From contig CM045733.1 in NCBI GenBank assembly GCA_024760905.1, forward strand, positions 33,822,501 through 33,886,500: 64,000 bases of DNA, written 5' to 3'. The stretch is from Plotosus lineatus. Its lineage: Eukaryota > Chordata > Actinopteri > Siluriformes > Plotosidae. Shown piece by piece: positions 12,501-25,200 of this stretch (its first letter is position 1; each line of letters opens with the position of its first letter). The position numbers were made by a program, and so were the translations under genes. The notes beneath the pieces were generated by a model. The model ran no database searches, was not told where the DNA came from, and saw only the letters and a program-made list of their open reading frames with translations.

Positions 12501-13485
12501 AGTTTGTAATATTCATTTTATACCATATATTTCCTTAATTTTTTTTTTTCAAAGTTACAGCGTATCTCCAGCTACAACCCAGCCGAACATAACCATGTGA
12601 CTTATCGGAGACTGATAAAATAACAAATCTGTATCTTTTAAATTTCTGCTCATAGACTGTGTTTAACTGACCTTGGAGCAAGGAATTATGACATTTTGGT
12701 GCCATATGATCAATAGAATATTTAATAGCTATTTAATTATTTGGAATTAGAAATGAACAGATAAAGCTGGCAAAGTGCCATGTGCCAACATATACTTAAC
12801 GGATAGCTGATCAGCCGAGCACAGAGTCTGTAAGATTAGAAAGTGCAATTTGGTTCGGAAAAACTATATTATATAGTTATTATATTATATATTATTTTTA
12901 ATATATTATATAGTTTTTTTGCAGTACAAGTTGAAATGAAAGGAAGAGTTAGCCAGCTAGCATTAGCGATTAGCTTAGCATGAGCCACAACTGCTTCTAT
13001 TTTGTTTCCTATTGTGACGTTCCTATCAATTGTACATGGGGTGATATCTTGGTAGTAGATTAGCCAAGCAAAATGCACAATTGCTCATATCCATTTTGTA
13101 TGAATGGAATAAACTTGTACACAGTATTTCATTTAAAGTTATATATGCTACTTTGTTCAGTGTTTGTGATCTGAGCAGCCATTTTGGTTGTTTTGTTTAG
13201 TTTGCAAGTTGGAATTCAGAGTAGAAGAAGCATTGTCTTTGGCTTTTCCTTGTCAGATGTCAGAAAATGACATTATGACTTTTAGTCGTCAGTTAAGTAT
13301 GTACGAATGAGTAGACCCCTGTCATTGGCTGTACATCAATCTATGTTGAGACCAGCATAAGAATTAGGCCATTTGTTAAATGAACATAATAATTTGCAAT
13401 CACTGACTTGTTGATAGCTGTTAATAGTTTATATATAAAACTGTCATGGAAGCTGACAGTAATATATACATTATACAGTATAATC
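9543..13485. other. Upstream non-coding stretch with degraded repeats
   Basis: No convincing host exon. The frames here (for example 138 codons at 9693-10109) have no recognisable domain and unremarkable composition. A possible THAP relic lies at 11640-11949. An AT-rich stretch lies at 12865-12920. Confidence 0.5.
11640..11949 (-). pseudogene. Possible THAP-domain transposase relic
   Basis: The - strand frame contains FWFVAVRIW, then VGLCEEHFYSN, then HLVPLK. This order resembles the W...VCxxHF...L-P pattern of THAP domains in fish P-element-like and Harbinger-linked transposons. The first zinc-binding cysteine pair is not evident and the spacing is imperfect, so it would be a relic at best. 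Confidence 0.25.
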
Positions 13486-13555
13486 AGATGATTCGCTGTG
13501 GCGATTCCCTAGTAAAAGGGAAAAAGTCGAAAGGAAGACAGACAGACAGTATATA
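13486..13555 (+). mobile_element. RTE/SINE 3' tail fragment
   Basis: Reads GATGATTCGCTGTGGCGATT, then AAAGGGAAAAAGTCGAAAGG and (ACAG)n. This is the 3' tail shared by the RTE LINE at 40296 and the SINE at 54890. Only the tail is present. Confidence 0.75.
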
Positions 13556-14369
13556 GAGCAGACAGGTCTTTATTGGTACATTTGTCCTGGTCTTATCATT
13601 ATGCAAAAAAATACATATATATATATCCATATACATTGACAAACTAAGATAAAATAGAGTAAGTGGCACGTGTTCTGGAAAACAACAGGAAATAGAAGCA
13701 TCCTCACAGTCACTTGATCATGGGACCGTTGGGTTTCATGGGAAAATCTGCCTCAGCGACTTGTTATTTTTGTCTTGGGGTGCTAAGGTTTGACCGGATG
13801 AAACACAAAACCTTTTTTATTGGGAATGCTGGTGTATTTTTAGTACATTAAAGTGTCATTGTCGGGATCCAGTGACTGAATTCCACTTAACCCTTACACT
13901 GGATATAAATAATACATTTAGATTTAATTTTCTCTACAGACCTCTCCATTTAGCCTGTCACATATTGTGAAAGTAGATGGCTAATGTGACATTATGCCAA
14001 CATGCTGCACTAATAATGATAAAACTGAAATAATGGAGAGAATTGAAACACAGTTGACTTCCCACACACATTTCTCTCCCATGGTATTTTCATGCATCTG
14101 CAGTCACAAACTACAAACATGAATCATTTAGAATATCAGAATTGTATAATTTTTTCTGTTGATTTAAGGCAATTTGAAATTCTGCCTAGAGGCTATTATG
14201 TGCACCAACACTCACAAAAGGGAGGTATTTATTCTTGTACACAAGGTGCTGCTCATTCAGATTTAAAACGTTAACTGGCAGATTTTAAAGAAAAATACAA
14301 CAATGGGTTTTCAATTTTACAATAAAGTGATGGCTATATAAGGGATTATGAACTGTTAATTAGTCATTA
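13556..14369. other. No feature recognised
   Basis: AT-rich unique-looking sequence. Open frames are short and lack domains. Confidence 0.5.
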
Positions 14370-14465
14370 TGGCCCTGCGATGGTCTGGTGTGTTGTTTAA
14401 GGTGCATCCTGCCTTCACCCATTGTCAGTTAAGATAGGCCTCAGCCTCCTCATGACCCTAATAGG
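14370..14465 (+). mobile_element. SINE-2 fragment (3' part)
   Basis: CTGCGATGGTCTGGTG through GCCTCAGCCTCCTCATGACC matches the 3' half of the tRNA-headed SINE at 36671. The tail is lost where element D begins. Confidence 0.65.
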
Positions 14466-15344
14466 ACCACTGCATTTGCCAGGCCATAAGGTGTACTGGA
14501 TTATAAGGCGCATTAAGTGAAACAAAAGTCAGATATGTCAGACTTGTTTCAACTCTCACAATGACTCTCATCATTGTTCAGCTGTAACACATAAAATATA
14601 AAATAATACACTTCACAATAACTCTCAAGATTGTTCAGTTGTAACAATATAAAACAATAAACTCACTTTTTCAGTTAATTCGTCTTCCAAAAATCCATTA
14701 AATTCTTCATCTTCAGTGTCCGAGTTTAACAGTTGCGTGAGTTGGACATAAAGCCGAGATCCCTCTATTATTTGTTATTATTATATTATTATATTTTATT
14801 ATCTATTATTCCCTCGCGTGTGAAGTCAGATCAATAGAGATGGAGATCAGAAGTCTTTTTGGGTCGTGACCTTCTCTCAGCCACGCCTTCTTAAAGAGAC
14901 AGCACATTAGTATTGTGTTCATTACAGAACGGAGGTCATTACTCTTAATGAGCTGTATCAGTGTAACTTTAAATTCATGAAGGTTAAGCCGAGGTCTCAG
15001 GGGGACACCTGTAGAAGTGCTCTATCCCGGTATTTGGATATGAAGTAGGCCCTCGACATTCGCGGGGGTTCGGTCCGAGCCCTCCCGCCAATCGAGATAA
15101 TCCACGAGTTCTGTACCCAGAAGTAAAACCCCTTGTATCACGTCACATGCGCGAATGAGCAGCTGGAAGTACAATACTATGTATCTGTTACATGTGCTAA
15201 AATCTGCTTCTTAAACACATTCTATAGACAGTCTTACTCATTAATACAGTATTAATGTAGTAAAATACAGTAATGATTAAGAAAAACTTTTCAATTTTTA
15301 CTCTTATTTTTATTGATGATAAAATATAAACATTATACAGCATA

Positions 15345-16332
15345 TACTGTTGTAAAGCACTCGTTTTAAAGTCTTTTTCAATTATTATTCCAGTACAGTA
15401 CCTAAGTTAATTCTGAGAATGTTTGTGCGTGAGATTTTATGTTCTGTAGCATGTTTAACAAACAATACCAAAAGGATAAACTTTATTACGCTTCATGTCC
15501 TTTTACATTGAACTTGAAGTGACGTCTTGGAGTGATGTCTCCAAGATGGTGCTGCCTAGAGGGCAACGTCGCGGAATTCTCAGAGTCAAATTGTTTCTTT
15601 GTTCATTTTAATTTGTTTTATTTGTTTGTTCATTTTTTGCACTATGCTCGTCTATGACCGGTCGACCCTACTACAGCTATGAGCAGCTTCAGCCATACTG
15701 CTTTAAAATGTTCAGTCCCTGCAAAACAAGATGGATGAGCTTCATGCTCAGATTGCAGCACAGAGGGATCTGCAGGACTGTTTCTGTGAAACATGGTTCG
15801 AGGAGAGTACACCCGATGAGGCGATGAGACCAGCCAGCTACACGGCCTTCATTCCCTGCAATCCCAAGCGCCGGAGTCGTCGTTCGGCCCCTGCCCGCCT
15901 TGGCTTTTTGTTAGCTGGGGTGCGGCTCGCATTGAGCTGCCTACCATAGCATATTAGCTCTGCTAATAGCATATTAACTCTGCTTAGTTATACACGCCCG
16001 AAGATACTCCGATCTTATAGCTGTAGTAGAGTCGACCGGTCGTAGATGAGCATAGTGCAAACCATGAACAAACAAAACAACAAATAAAGCAAATTAAAAC
16101 AAACAAAGAAACAATTTGACTCTGAGAACTCCGCGACGTCACCCTCTGGGCAGCGCCATATTGGAGACGTCACTCCAAGTTCAATGTAAAAGGACATGAA
16201 GAGTACTGTAATAAAGTATAGCCTTTTGGTATTGTTTGTTAAACATGCTACAGAACATAAAATCTCACGCATAAACATGAACTTAGGGACTGTACTGGAA
16301 TAATAATTGAAAAAGATTTTAATACAACAGTT
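15345..16332. repeat. Large inverted repeat built from LINE 5' ends
   Basis: The left arm (~15345-15680) and right arm (~16013-16332) are inverted copies. Both share TTTTCAATTATTATTCCAGT, GTGCGTGAGATTTTATG, TAGCATGTTTAACAAACAAT, TGTCCTTTTACATTGAACTT, a TGACGTC/CCAAgATGG block and GACCGGTCGAC. A LINE reading frame fragment occupies the spacer. A head-to-head pair of LINE 5' ends (or an inverted LINE 5' end) explains it best. Confidence 0.8.
15731..15949 (+). pseudogene. LINE endonuclease-start fragment
   Basis: Starts MDELHAQIAAQRDLQDC and continues FCETWFEESTPDEAMRP. This matches the N-terminal start and ETWL...TPDxA motif of the apurinic endonuclease in CR1/L2/Rex1-like fish LINEs. The frame then runs into unrelated residues and stops. 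Not a host gene. Confidence 0.6.
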
Positions 16333-16889
16333 CAGAGAAAACTGTCATTTCTTAGGAGAAAGTCTTATTTCTTCAGAAGAGACATTCAGCATTTTCTATC
16401 GCTTAGCCAGAAGACGCATAGCGTTTGAGTGGTATCATAGAGCTTAACTGGTAATTAAAACACACACAAAAAAAGAGGCTCATTGAAAACTTGTGCGCAA
16501 ATGAGGGAAAAGGGGCGGGACATCAGCTCAACCAATCAGGAGAAAGGAGGACAGCCACTGGCTGAATTTGAATCACGTGCCGGTTGCTCCGCAGTCAGCG
16601 AATATTCAAACCGTGGGTGCAAAACCATGAATACTCAAGGGCCTACTGTAAAGCCCAGGTTCCTCTAACTTATGACCTGGACACCAATATCTAGTGGTTG
16701 GAGTTCTTTGGTTAATCCACCGGAATGATGGCAAGCTCTGAATTAGTTTGCTTCACTTATTTTGATGGTGTCAGTGAGATGGAGCCGAGGCTACATCTAC
16801 ACACAAGGCGCACCAGGTCATAAGGCGCACCTTCAGCTTTTTGAGGGTCAAAGGCTTTTAAGTGTGCCTTATGGCCAGAAAAATATGGT

Positions 16890-17535
16890 AGGTGGTTCAG
16901 TGAATGAGTAAGTCAGTGAGTAGTCAGTCATTATCACCAAATAAATCCAAATAATAGATCAGGACCTCAATGTGTAGTACGAACATGACAGAAAAACATG
17001 TCTTTGTGAGGGACAGCCTGCTCCCTATGGCAAGTGCTCATTATGAAAACACAAGTCGAAGTTACAGGTATGAATGTCCTGATACAGATACCAATATTTG
17101 ACCTTTCAGTACTGCTGATACATATTCAATATCCATACATTAAAAATATCTGTACCAATTACACCAATTATCTGCCCTAAACAGAAGCTGGCAAGATCAG
17201 CACATTCTCAACAGCACAGAAGAACAGCTGAATTCTGGCTTCATTTGTGTAAATTCCCTGTTGTATTATGCGGTATTGGATCAGCACATAGACTTCGGTA
17301 GTCTCTGATACCAGTCCAGCTTTTTTCGCTGGTATGGGGGGCATTTTTGATACTGGCATCGGTACTGGCGCAATTCTAGGTACAAGTAATTATACACATA
17401 CATAATGAAAAGATCCTTCTAAATACTGTTTTCTATTCTGCTAATATATCCTCCCTATACAGTTCACCCTTATATCCTCAATTCTGTCAAAACATAGATC
17501 AGTGTGTAGGATTAAACTGATCATTATAATGCAGT

Positions 17536-17539
<4 letters not shown>
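16890..17539. other. No feature recognised
   Basis: Unique-looking AT-rich sequence with no coding signal. Confidence 0.5.
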
Positions 17540-17618
<79 letters not shown>

Positions 17619-17649
17619 ATACCCAAATTCTCTCTCACATAGACACACA

Positions 17650-17683
<34 letters not shown>

Positions 17684-17684
17684 G

Positions 17685-17716
<32 letters not shown>

Positions 17717-17747
17717 AAATTCTCTCTCACACAGACACTCTCTCTCT

Positions 17748-17811
<64 letters not shown>

Positions 17812-17892
17812 CGCACACACATTCTCTCTCTCGCTCTCTCTCTCTCTCTCTTTCTCTCTTTCACTCTGTCTCTCACACACACACACACACAC
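17540..17892. repeat. Compound (CT)n/(CA)n microsatellite
   Basis: Alternating CT and CA blocks, at least three of each, joined by AAATTCTCTCTCACA-type spacers repeated at 17627 and 17718. Confidence 0.97.
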
Positions 17893-18880
17893 AATCACAA
17901 ACTTCACGTCTTTTTCACTGTATAATATACACATTATAATTTCCACTAGAAATCTGAGAAACTTGACTGCTCTCTATTAACACTACTGAAGTTTTGGCCT
18001 CTGAGATTTAGAGACCCAGAGGCTCCCAGACTAAATAAGTAGTTTTTGCCTGACAAGATTTTACTTGAGTGTTTGGAAACACACCAAACCAGTGCTCCTC
18101 TGGTTTGATAGTTTGTCTTGGCGCATGGTATCGAATGGGCTTTGTGCACAATTTGTTTTATTGTCCTTGTGTGTGGGCTTGCTGGAAGGAGGAACTCATT
18201 GCTGGTGGAATTTTTTTTGTGTCGGCACCAAGGCAAAGTATTTTTTTTTTTAAAGCAGCAGGGGAGTTTCCACAATACGAAACCGTTTCAATGCCACCCA
18301 AATCATTACTATAGTTGGCATTTATCAAGTTATACATCTCACACATGTGGCTTGATAAAGCATACAGTCATGCATTATGAATGTTAGGCCATTATTAACA
18401 CCAGCTTTCTATGACATGATCCATCCTGCGTGTCTTTGGACCAAATTTACATGTGCTGATTTGTTTTTATCTCTGCAGCCTAATAACCACTTGAGCATGA
18501 AGACAAGAAGCAAGGAGATGATGTAATGGCACTGTGGCCCAGGAGAAAAGCCCGCTTTTGTGTTGTCCATGCAGTGGTGTGAAAAAAGCCACCCTCCTCT
18601 TTCCTTTTCCCGGCAAACCCCCAGAAACACAGCCGAGGCTGCTGGAAGTGGGCCGAACTGATCTTACTGCTTGTCAAACACGCAGCTCATTACCACATCC
18701 ATACTTTCTTAGACATGAACACATACACATAGTGCATTGAGAGGACATTGTTTTTTTTTTTTTTAATTCCTCCATTAGCGCATAAGGAAATCCGCTCGCC
18801 TTCTAATCCATCGTTTTTTTACTCCTCGTTTCCTTTTTATTTTTTTGATTTCGTTTTTCACACTCTTTTCTCGAACTCAG
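17893..18880. other. Sequence upstream of the first DUSP16 coding exon
   Basis: Presumably the 3' end of a 5' UTR intron. A strong pyrimidine stretch from 18745 to 18880 ends in TCGAACTCAG. No CpG island or promoter is evident, so the transcription start probably lies further upstream. Confidence 0.4.
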
Positions 18881-19012
18881 CAGCCAAACACTAAAAGGGT
18901 GACATCATCGGCTGCCACCACAATGGGGTCGTTCTTCTGCTGAAGGCCCTCACGGGCCACGTCATCGCACCACAGGAAGACAGAAGGTAACAGTCAGATA
19001 GATAGAGAGGTC
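18881..19012 (+). other. DUSP16: DUSP16 5' UTR portion of first coding exon
   Basis: A long T/C-rich tract ends in AACTCAG at 18880, a good splice acceptor. The exon probably starts CAGCCAAACAC. It carries a short upstream open frame at 18923-18943. The family normally has a non-coding first exon, which I could not locate. Confidence 0.5.
18923..18943 (+). promoter_or_regulatory. Upstream open reading frame, 6 codons
   Basis: ATG GGG TCG TTC TTC TGC TGA. The context is A at -3 and G at +4, a strong Kozak match. It ends 69 bases before the DUSP16 start and could limit translation if this UTR is used. Confidence 0.45.
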
Positions 19013-19264
19013 ATGGATATGGTTGAGCATGCTGGGACAGGAGCGCTGGCCTCAGTGAGACTCATCAGGCCAGAAGGCCTTGTGGCACTGCTGGAGGGTG
19101 GACTGGACCAAGTGCTTCTGATCGACAGCCGGCCTTTCGTGGATTACAACACCTCGCACATCCTAGAGGCGGTCAATGTGAACTGTTCCAAGCTGATGAA
19201 GAGGAGGCTGCTGCAAGACAAGGTGCAGATCGCTGAGCTTCTGCAGCATTCAGCCAAGAAGAAG
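19013..19264 (+). CDS. DUSP16: DUSP16 coding exon 1
   Basis: Encodes residues 1-84: a variable N-terminus, then VLLIDSRPFVDYNTSHILEA and the docking patch KLMKRRL. The donor AAG|GTGAGT is strong and the exon ends in phase 0. Confidence 0.95.
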
Positions 19265-22116
19265 GTGAGTGTAGAGACCTAAACTTTGCTGTTAGACCTT
19301 AACAAGTTTTACTCGTTAGTGCAAATCCTAACACATTTCAATCAGTCACAATAGATAGAAGATAAAGCTGCTTGTTATAATGAACTACAGCCACTAATTT
19401 ATTTAAATCGAGTAGCTTGAGACGATAATAAATTAGCTTGTTTACACTTCGTTGTTTCTTTACTAATACTCGTTGCTTTGGGTTGTATCATATCTGGGTC
19501 ATATTTGTTTTGCTGATTCTGCTGTTCTTTTCTATTCTTTTCTGGTGTTTTGCTGTTGTATTTTTAATTGTTTCTATACTTTTGGGCTAATATAAAGCCC
19601 TATTTTTCCCTCCTAAATTTTGGTGGTTCACCACTACCCTTTTAGGTGTCTCCTCCATCTCCCAAAACTGAATATAAAAGCATTAATATTTATCAAGCCA
19701 GTTCCATGCGTCAGGCGACATTAAACATATTCTTCATTAATTTTGTTGATTTTCTTGATATTACCTGGTATATTCATTAGGGTTACATCCCTGCATCTAG
19801 AATACTTTATGACAGGAGTAAAGTTGTATTTTGAATAGTACACATGGTTGTATCACCATACAATAACTTTTCGACACACAAAGCATGAATGCTGGGGGGT
19901 TTTTTTAGTGCCTTTAAAACATTTCTGAAATAAAAATTCATGAAAAGTCAACTTTAAAAGCTGCAACTATAGATAAAACAGCAAATTGCAAGCAATGATC
20001 AAATGTACTTCATTCATTTTCTGAACCGCTTAACCCTAATTAGGGTCACGGGGAGGCTCCCATCTCAGCCGACTCTAGGCAAGGGTGGGGTACACCCTGG
20101 ACAGCTTGCCAGACCATCGCAGGGTCAACACTCACACAACTAATCACACCTAGGGGCGATTTGGAACAGTCAATTAACCTACTATGCATGTTTTTTTTTG
20201 GACTGTGAGGGGGGGGTGGGCGCCCAGAGGAAACCCACACAAGCACGGGGAGAATATGTGTATTGTTGCTCTAATGGGGTTTGGACCAGCTAAACTGGTA
20301 GAATACAATACGTAAGGGGGGATAGTGTCATCATCACTGGTCATCTGGTCATATTATATCCAAATCCAAATACGCGAGGTGCTACCCTCGTTTTGTTTAT
20401 CTGTGTGGTTGTGGATATCGCCTAGTGGAGTGAAACACGTGTCAGGTATCGTAATATGATATGCCAGTCTGGTCATCTTGCCGTGGGCCCGTGGCACAGA
20501 GAGCAAATGTCAGATCATCAACAGATGTGATCGAGCAGCAGCTGGTGAATTTTAACGTCGAAGAAGCAAGAAAAGCAGCGATTGGTTGTTCAGAAACAAG
20601 GGCAAACATACTGTCCAACCACGAGCATGTTCATATGGGAATTCTTCTTCTGTAACAAAGTTTTTTCGCGCAAGATTTTGGAAGTGTACATCTTCAGGAG
20701 CACCTACCACAAAAATGTGTTTCTGACTGCAGTATGTCTTAGATTTAGTCAAATTTGTGTTTGTTTATGAAAAGGCCAGCGTTAAAAGTTATTGAGCGCA
20801 AGGATGAACATCTCGTCAAGGAACTAGACCAGAGCATTCAGAATAAATTTAGATGGGCATGGCTGGAGAAAACAGTAAAGATTTAGATTTAGATTTAGTG
20901 GGCTGAGGTGCCGTAACACAGTATGTCTTGAACGTTACCCACAGACAAAAAATCTTGAAGCCTCAAGAACAATACACACCTTCAGTTTCTTTCTAGTACA
21001 AACTCTGTGTGTTTCTGTTTGCTATATAATTAAACTGATCAACCATAACATCCACACCAAAATGGTTTGCTTTTAGGCAGGCCCACACACAGCTTGCTGC
21101 AATGTGCTGTGTTCTTTCAATCATAGCTAGCATTAACAGTTTCAGCAGTTTATGCGATAGGAGGTCTCCCGTGGGTTCAGACCAGATGTACTAACCTTCA
21201 CTCATCATCATGTACATCAGTCTTGGTTGCCCATGACACTCTTACCAGTTCATTGGCTCTTCTTTGTGGACCACCTTTGGAAGGTACTTACCACTGCATA
21301 CCAGGAACACCACAAAAAAACTGTTTTGGAGATGAATAGATCGAGTTGGTTAGCTATCACATTGTGGCCATTGTCGAAAGCACTCATAAATTTTAAAATT
21401 TGCTAATTTTACATGCTTTCAATACAGTACATCTGTTCACGAATATGCCTAATATCAGAAGATGATGATGATGATGATGTGTCTTGAGTTTGACTTCCGG
21501 CTTTTGTTCGGTTTCCCCGAAGGAAGAGCTCACGGATTTTTTGTTCGGATTCCGATTTGTTCGGACTCTAGAGTGTTCGGATTCCAAGGCTCCACTGTAT
21601 GTCATTTCCCATGAAGTCAGAAACTCAGTAATTATAGAGTGACTGTGAGTGACAGTGAGTAAACAGGAATATGGTCAGTTATATTCACCATATCTTAGTT
21701 TAAATGATCACAACTTGTAGAAACTGAACTGAAGCCATTCTTCACCTATGTGATTTTAGCTGTAAATGGTAAAGTGGGACGTGTGAATGTGAAGTGGGAA
21801 TATGTTAGTTTATGATTATGCGAGGCTTACCACACGGAGGGAAGTGGTTCATCCTTTGGGGGATTTACATGCTTCCTTTAGCTGCATCCTTTTCTCAGCA
21901 TTTATACATTTTCATAAGCCCTTCATCACTGATCCAGTGGCATTAAGGGAGGATTTGATAAACGACTTTGACCTCCATGCTTACAAAACAGTGTTCATGA
22001 AGTGTCCATAGAGAGCCGAGTAATCCATCCTCTTGGGAGGCCTTAGCAACAGGTTGCCAAGTGACCTCATCTCAGTGCTATCTGTCTCAGTCCAGCCTTG
22101 AGCCTCCCTGTCTTCA

Positions 22117-22192
<76 letters not shown>

Positions 22193-22200
22193 CAACACGC

Positions 22201-22236
<36 letters not shown>

Positions 22237-25200
22237 TCTCCCTCTCTCGCTCTCAAAGAAAAAAAAATCAGGGCTCTGTTGTTTCCTTGCACTAAATATA
22301 AGAACATTTTTTCATTTTATGTGTTGTTTTTTCCTCCAAACACACCCAAAAGCAGTAAGATGCAGGATAAAATGTAGGGAAGTAGAAAAGATGCTTTCGT
22401 GGGTTGTGCAATGTCAGAACTTGAGTTGCACAATCAGGGATGACATCAAACCCATAGCCATGCTGTCCTGTGGAATGTATGAGAATCCTGAGATAACAGA
22501 CAGAAAGAGAGAAATAGCAAGTGAGGGAGGAGAGAAAGATCTGGAAAACAAAGATAGCCATCTGCTGTGCTGACAGCACTGCAGTGTCACCAGACAAGTT
22601 ATTATTCCAGTAAGCACAATTATATATCATAGACCATAATACAAGGTATATGCTATTAAAGAACACAGTGTTTGAAAGGATCTGATTTGGTCACTCATTA
22701 CTCCTTACATATTATGAAGGAGTTGTGTTGCATGTTGTTGACACTTGAACACTGTTGGACACAATAGTAATGGCATCTCGGTCTGTCTTGCTAGTTGTAG
22801 GGCACTGAAGTGAGAAAATCAAGAAAAGGAGCTCAAAGAGTTCATGTACCATTCACTGACATTGCTAACCCTATATGGAATGAACATCATGTTTTGACAA
22901 GTATGACATCATCGGCAGCCAATGAAGGCTTTTTTCCCCCCATGAAACGGCTTGTTTCTCTGGAAATAAGACACTTAGTGTTGATCTAACACAGCTGTTT
23001 AGCTTTCATGCTCTTACCACTCCAGCATGGATACATTTTCGTACACTGAAGTGTTTTATTTCTCTCAAATAACAGCAATACAACTCATCATCCATCAAAT
23101 TTATAAAACGCACCAGCATTATCTCTCGATACACTAAAGCCATTCTGAGCCATTAAGCATGAATTCCACACGAGCTGTGAACGTGTGCTGTGGCACCTAA
23201 GACCAAAGTATTAATACCAGGTCGTTTTAAGTCCTGTAACTTGTGGGTAAGGACCACAATCAGACTGGTTTTTTTTTCCCAGCAACATTATTTAGCTAGG
23301 TACTGTATACGTGTTCTTTGTTCTTTTTCAGACCACTTTTGGTAGCTGTTTATTATCATTGCATACCAGGAACAACCCACATGACCTGCCATTCTGGAAA
23401 TGCTATTAGCACATCATTTAGCTGGCGCGGTTTTGGTTCCAAATTCTTACACTTACCCATTTTTCCTGATACTCAACTCAAGAACTGTCAACTTCAAGAA
23501 CTGACCAGCTTGTACATACAGTTTATATTACCCCTTGACAGGGGACACTGTAATAATTAATTTTATCAATGCTATTCACTTCACCTGTCCGTTTTTAAAT
23601 CTGTCCATTAAGCAAGCATTTAAGAAGCTCAAACTCCTCCGTCCTGAAGACTTTTGTGAACTACTGGCACTGGAGACTCCCTTCATGAGGGTTATATATA
23701 ATAGAGAGCTTCTCATACCACTATATCAATTATTCTTGTCTTCTTCACTTTCAAGGTGATTTTATTCCATTTATAATTCATTAAGTTCTCATTGTAGATG
23801 TTAAATTTATCTATCCAGGACAGATAGGTAAAGAGACCAGGCAGGCATGACATGAGAACCTAGCAGTATTTTCCATGTCTGTATCTGGACATGGAACTGT
23901 GTGACACTAGATGATGTGTCACTGTACATGGTGTCAAAGAAACCAAATGCTGAGCCTTCAAAGCATGTTAGTTTAGCTGAAAACATTCAGTGGCTACTAG
24001 TCAGAATACAGAGCGTCAGTCAGTTGCAGATCACAGGTCTGGGATCAAGTGGGTTCAAACTGTTTGTGCTCAGTACAAAGTACATCTCTTTGATATTTAT
24101 TGTTTTACATAAGGATAATTGGCTGTTTCAAATTTCCCCTAGGTGTGAGTGCAATGGCCTGATTAGCTTTTTAGGGCAGGGGCGGGCAATTATTTTGGCT
24201 CAGGGGCCACATTGACTTTTAAAATTTGACAAACGGGCCAGGTCACCAAGATACGATAAAAATGCATTTTTAACAGTACATATCAAACATAAACAGGAAA
24301 AAAAACATTCAAAAAAAAAAATCACCAAACCTTTTAGTGGGAACAGTGTTGTTGATCATCCATTGTATCTTGTATCTTGTATCTATTTTTGCACCCCCTA
24401 CTGATAGTACCTCAAGAGCCTGTAACAGTGATTTTCTCCATTGTGAGATTAATAAAGCTGTATCTTATCTGTATCTTATCTTATCTTATTTTTGCCAGTG
24501 CATTGAAGTCTGGTGGAAATTCCGTTGTGGTTCTCACAGATTTGAGGTGTTCATCACTCAATTGGGATCTGTGGGGTGCTTTGTTGGTGTTCATCACACT
24601 AAAAGTCTGTTCACACACATATGTAGAGCCAGACAACACCAGCATCCTCTGTGCCATCTACTGGATGTTTGGAAATTTGGCTGCACTTAATGAAGCATAA
24701 AACTCATCCAGTTTAAGGGAGTTGAACTTCTCCTTTAACATAATGTCACACTGGAGATCAATCAGTTCCAAATGCAACTCCTGTGGTACCGTTTCAGGTT
24801 CTTGTGAGAAGGAAACTGGTCAAAACCGGTCCAGTTGGAACCGCTCGGAACTGGTTCAGTCTGGACGGAACCAGTCGGAACCGGTACAAATCGGTCGGAA
24901 GTACTAGTGTCCATCCCTTATGAACCACCTGGCACTCACTGCCAACTTTTCTTTTCTTTGACATTGCTGCTGCTTGCTCTGGCTCGAGCACCGCAAAATC
25001 AACTGACTGCGCCTAATGCGCCACTGGTGTTGAAATGCTGTCATTACAAGTCACAGTCAAATGAATGCAATTGATCAATCATCACATCAAACATGAATTC
25101 TGTACCAATCAATCTTTGGAGAGCCGAATTAAAAAGACCAACGGATCGGATGTGGCCCATGGGCTGTAGTTTGCCCACCCGTGTTTTAGGGTATACCCTG

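Larger units (their letters stand above)
15041..16648. mobile_element. Element E (GTAGGCCCT-ended Tigger-like) inside element D
   Basis: The left end contains GTAGGCCCTCGACATTCGCG. The right end, inverted, reads CAGTAGGCCCTTGAGTATTC. TA flanks both sides (15039-15040 and 16649-16650). Removing it leaves TTTGGATAAAGCCCAG, which matches the uninterrupted TTTGGACATAAAGCCCAG at 5404-5421. It carries no transposase frame. Confidence 0.75.
14466..16889 (+). mobile_element. Element D copy 2, complete outline with nested insertions
   Basis: Left end GGCCATAAGGTGTACTGG and right end CCTTATGGCCAGAAAAATAT form inverted termini related to the ACCGTATTTTCCGGGCCATA end of copy 1. The first ~560 bases match copy 1. 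Element E (15041-16648) is inserted in it at a TA, and a LINE-derived inverted repeat lies inside E. Confidence 0.7.

Noticed and set aside
15731..15949. Novel small host protein starting MDELHAQ
   Set aside because: The ETW...TPDEA pattern and flanking inverted LINE 5' sequence identify it as a LINE fragment.
20879..20899. Telomere-like repeat
   Set aside because: Only about three AGATTT units, not TTAGGG.
24169..24176. Interstitial telomeric TTAGGG
   Set aside because: A single TTTTAGGG, fully explained as the hAT target duplication.
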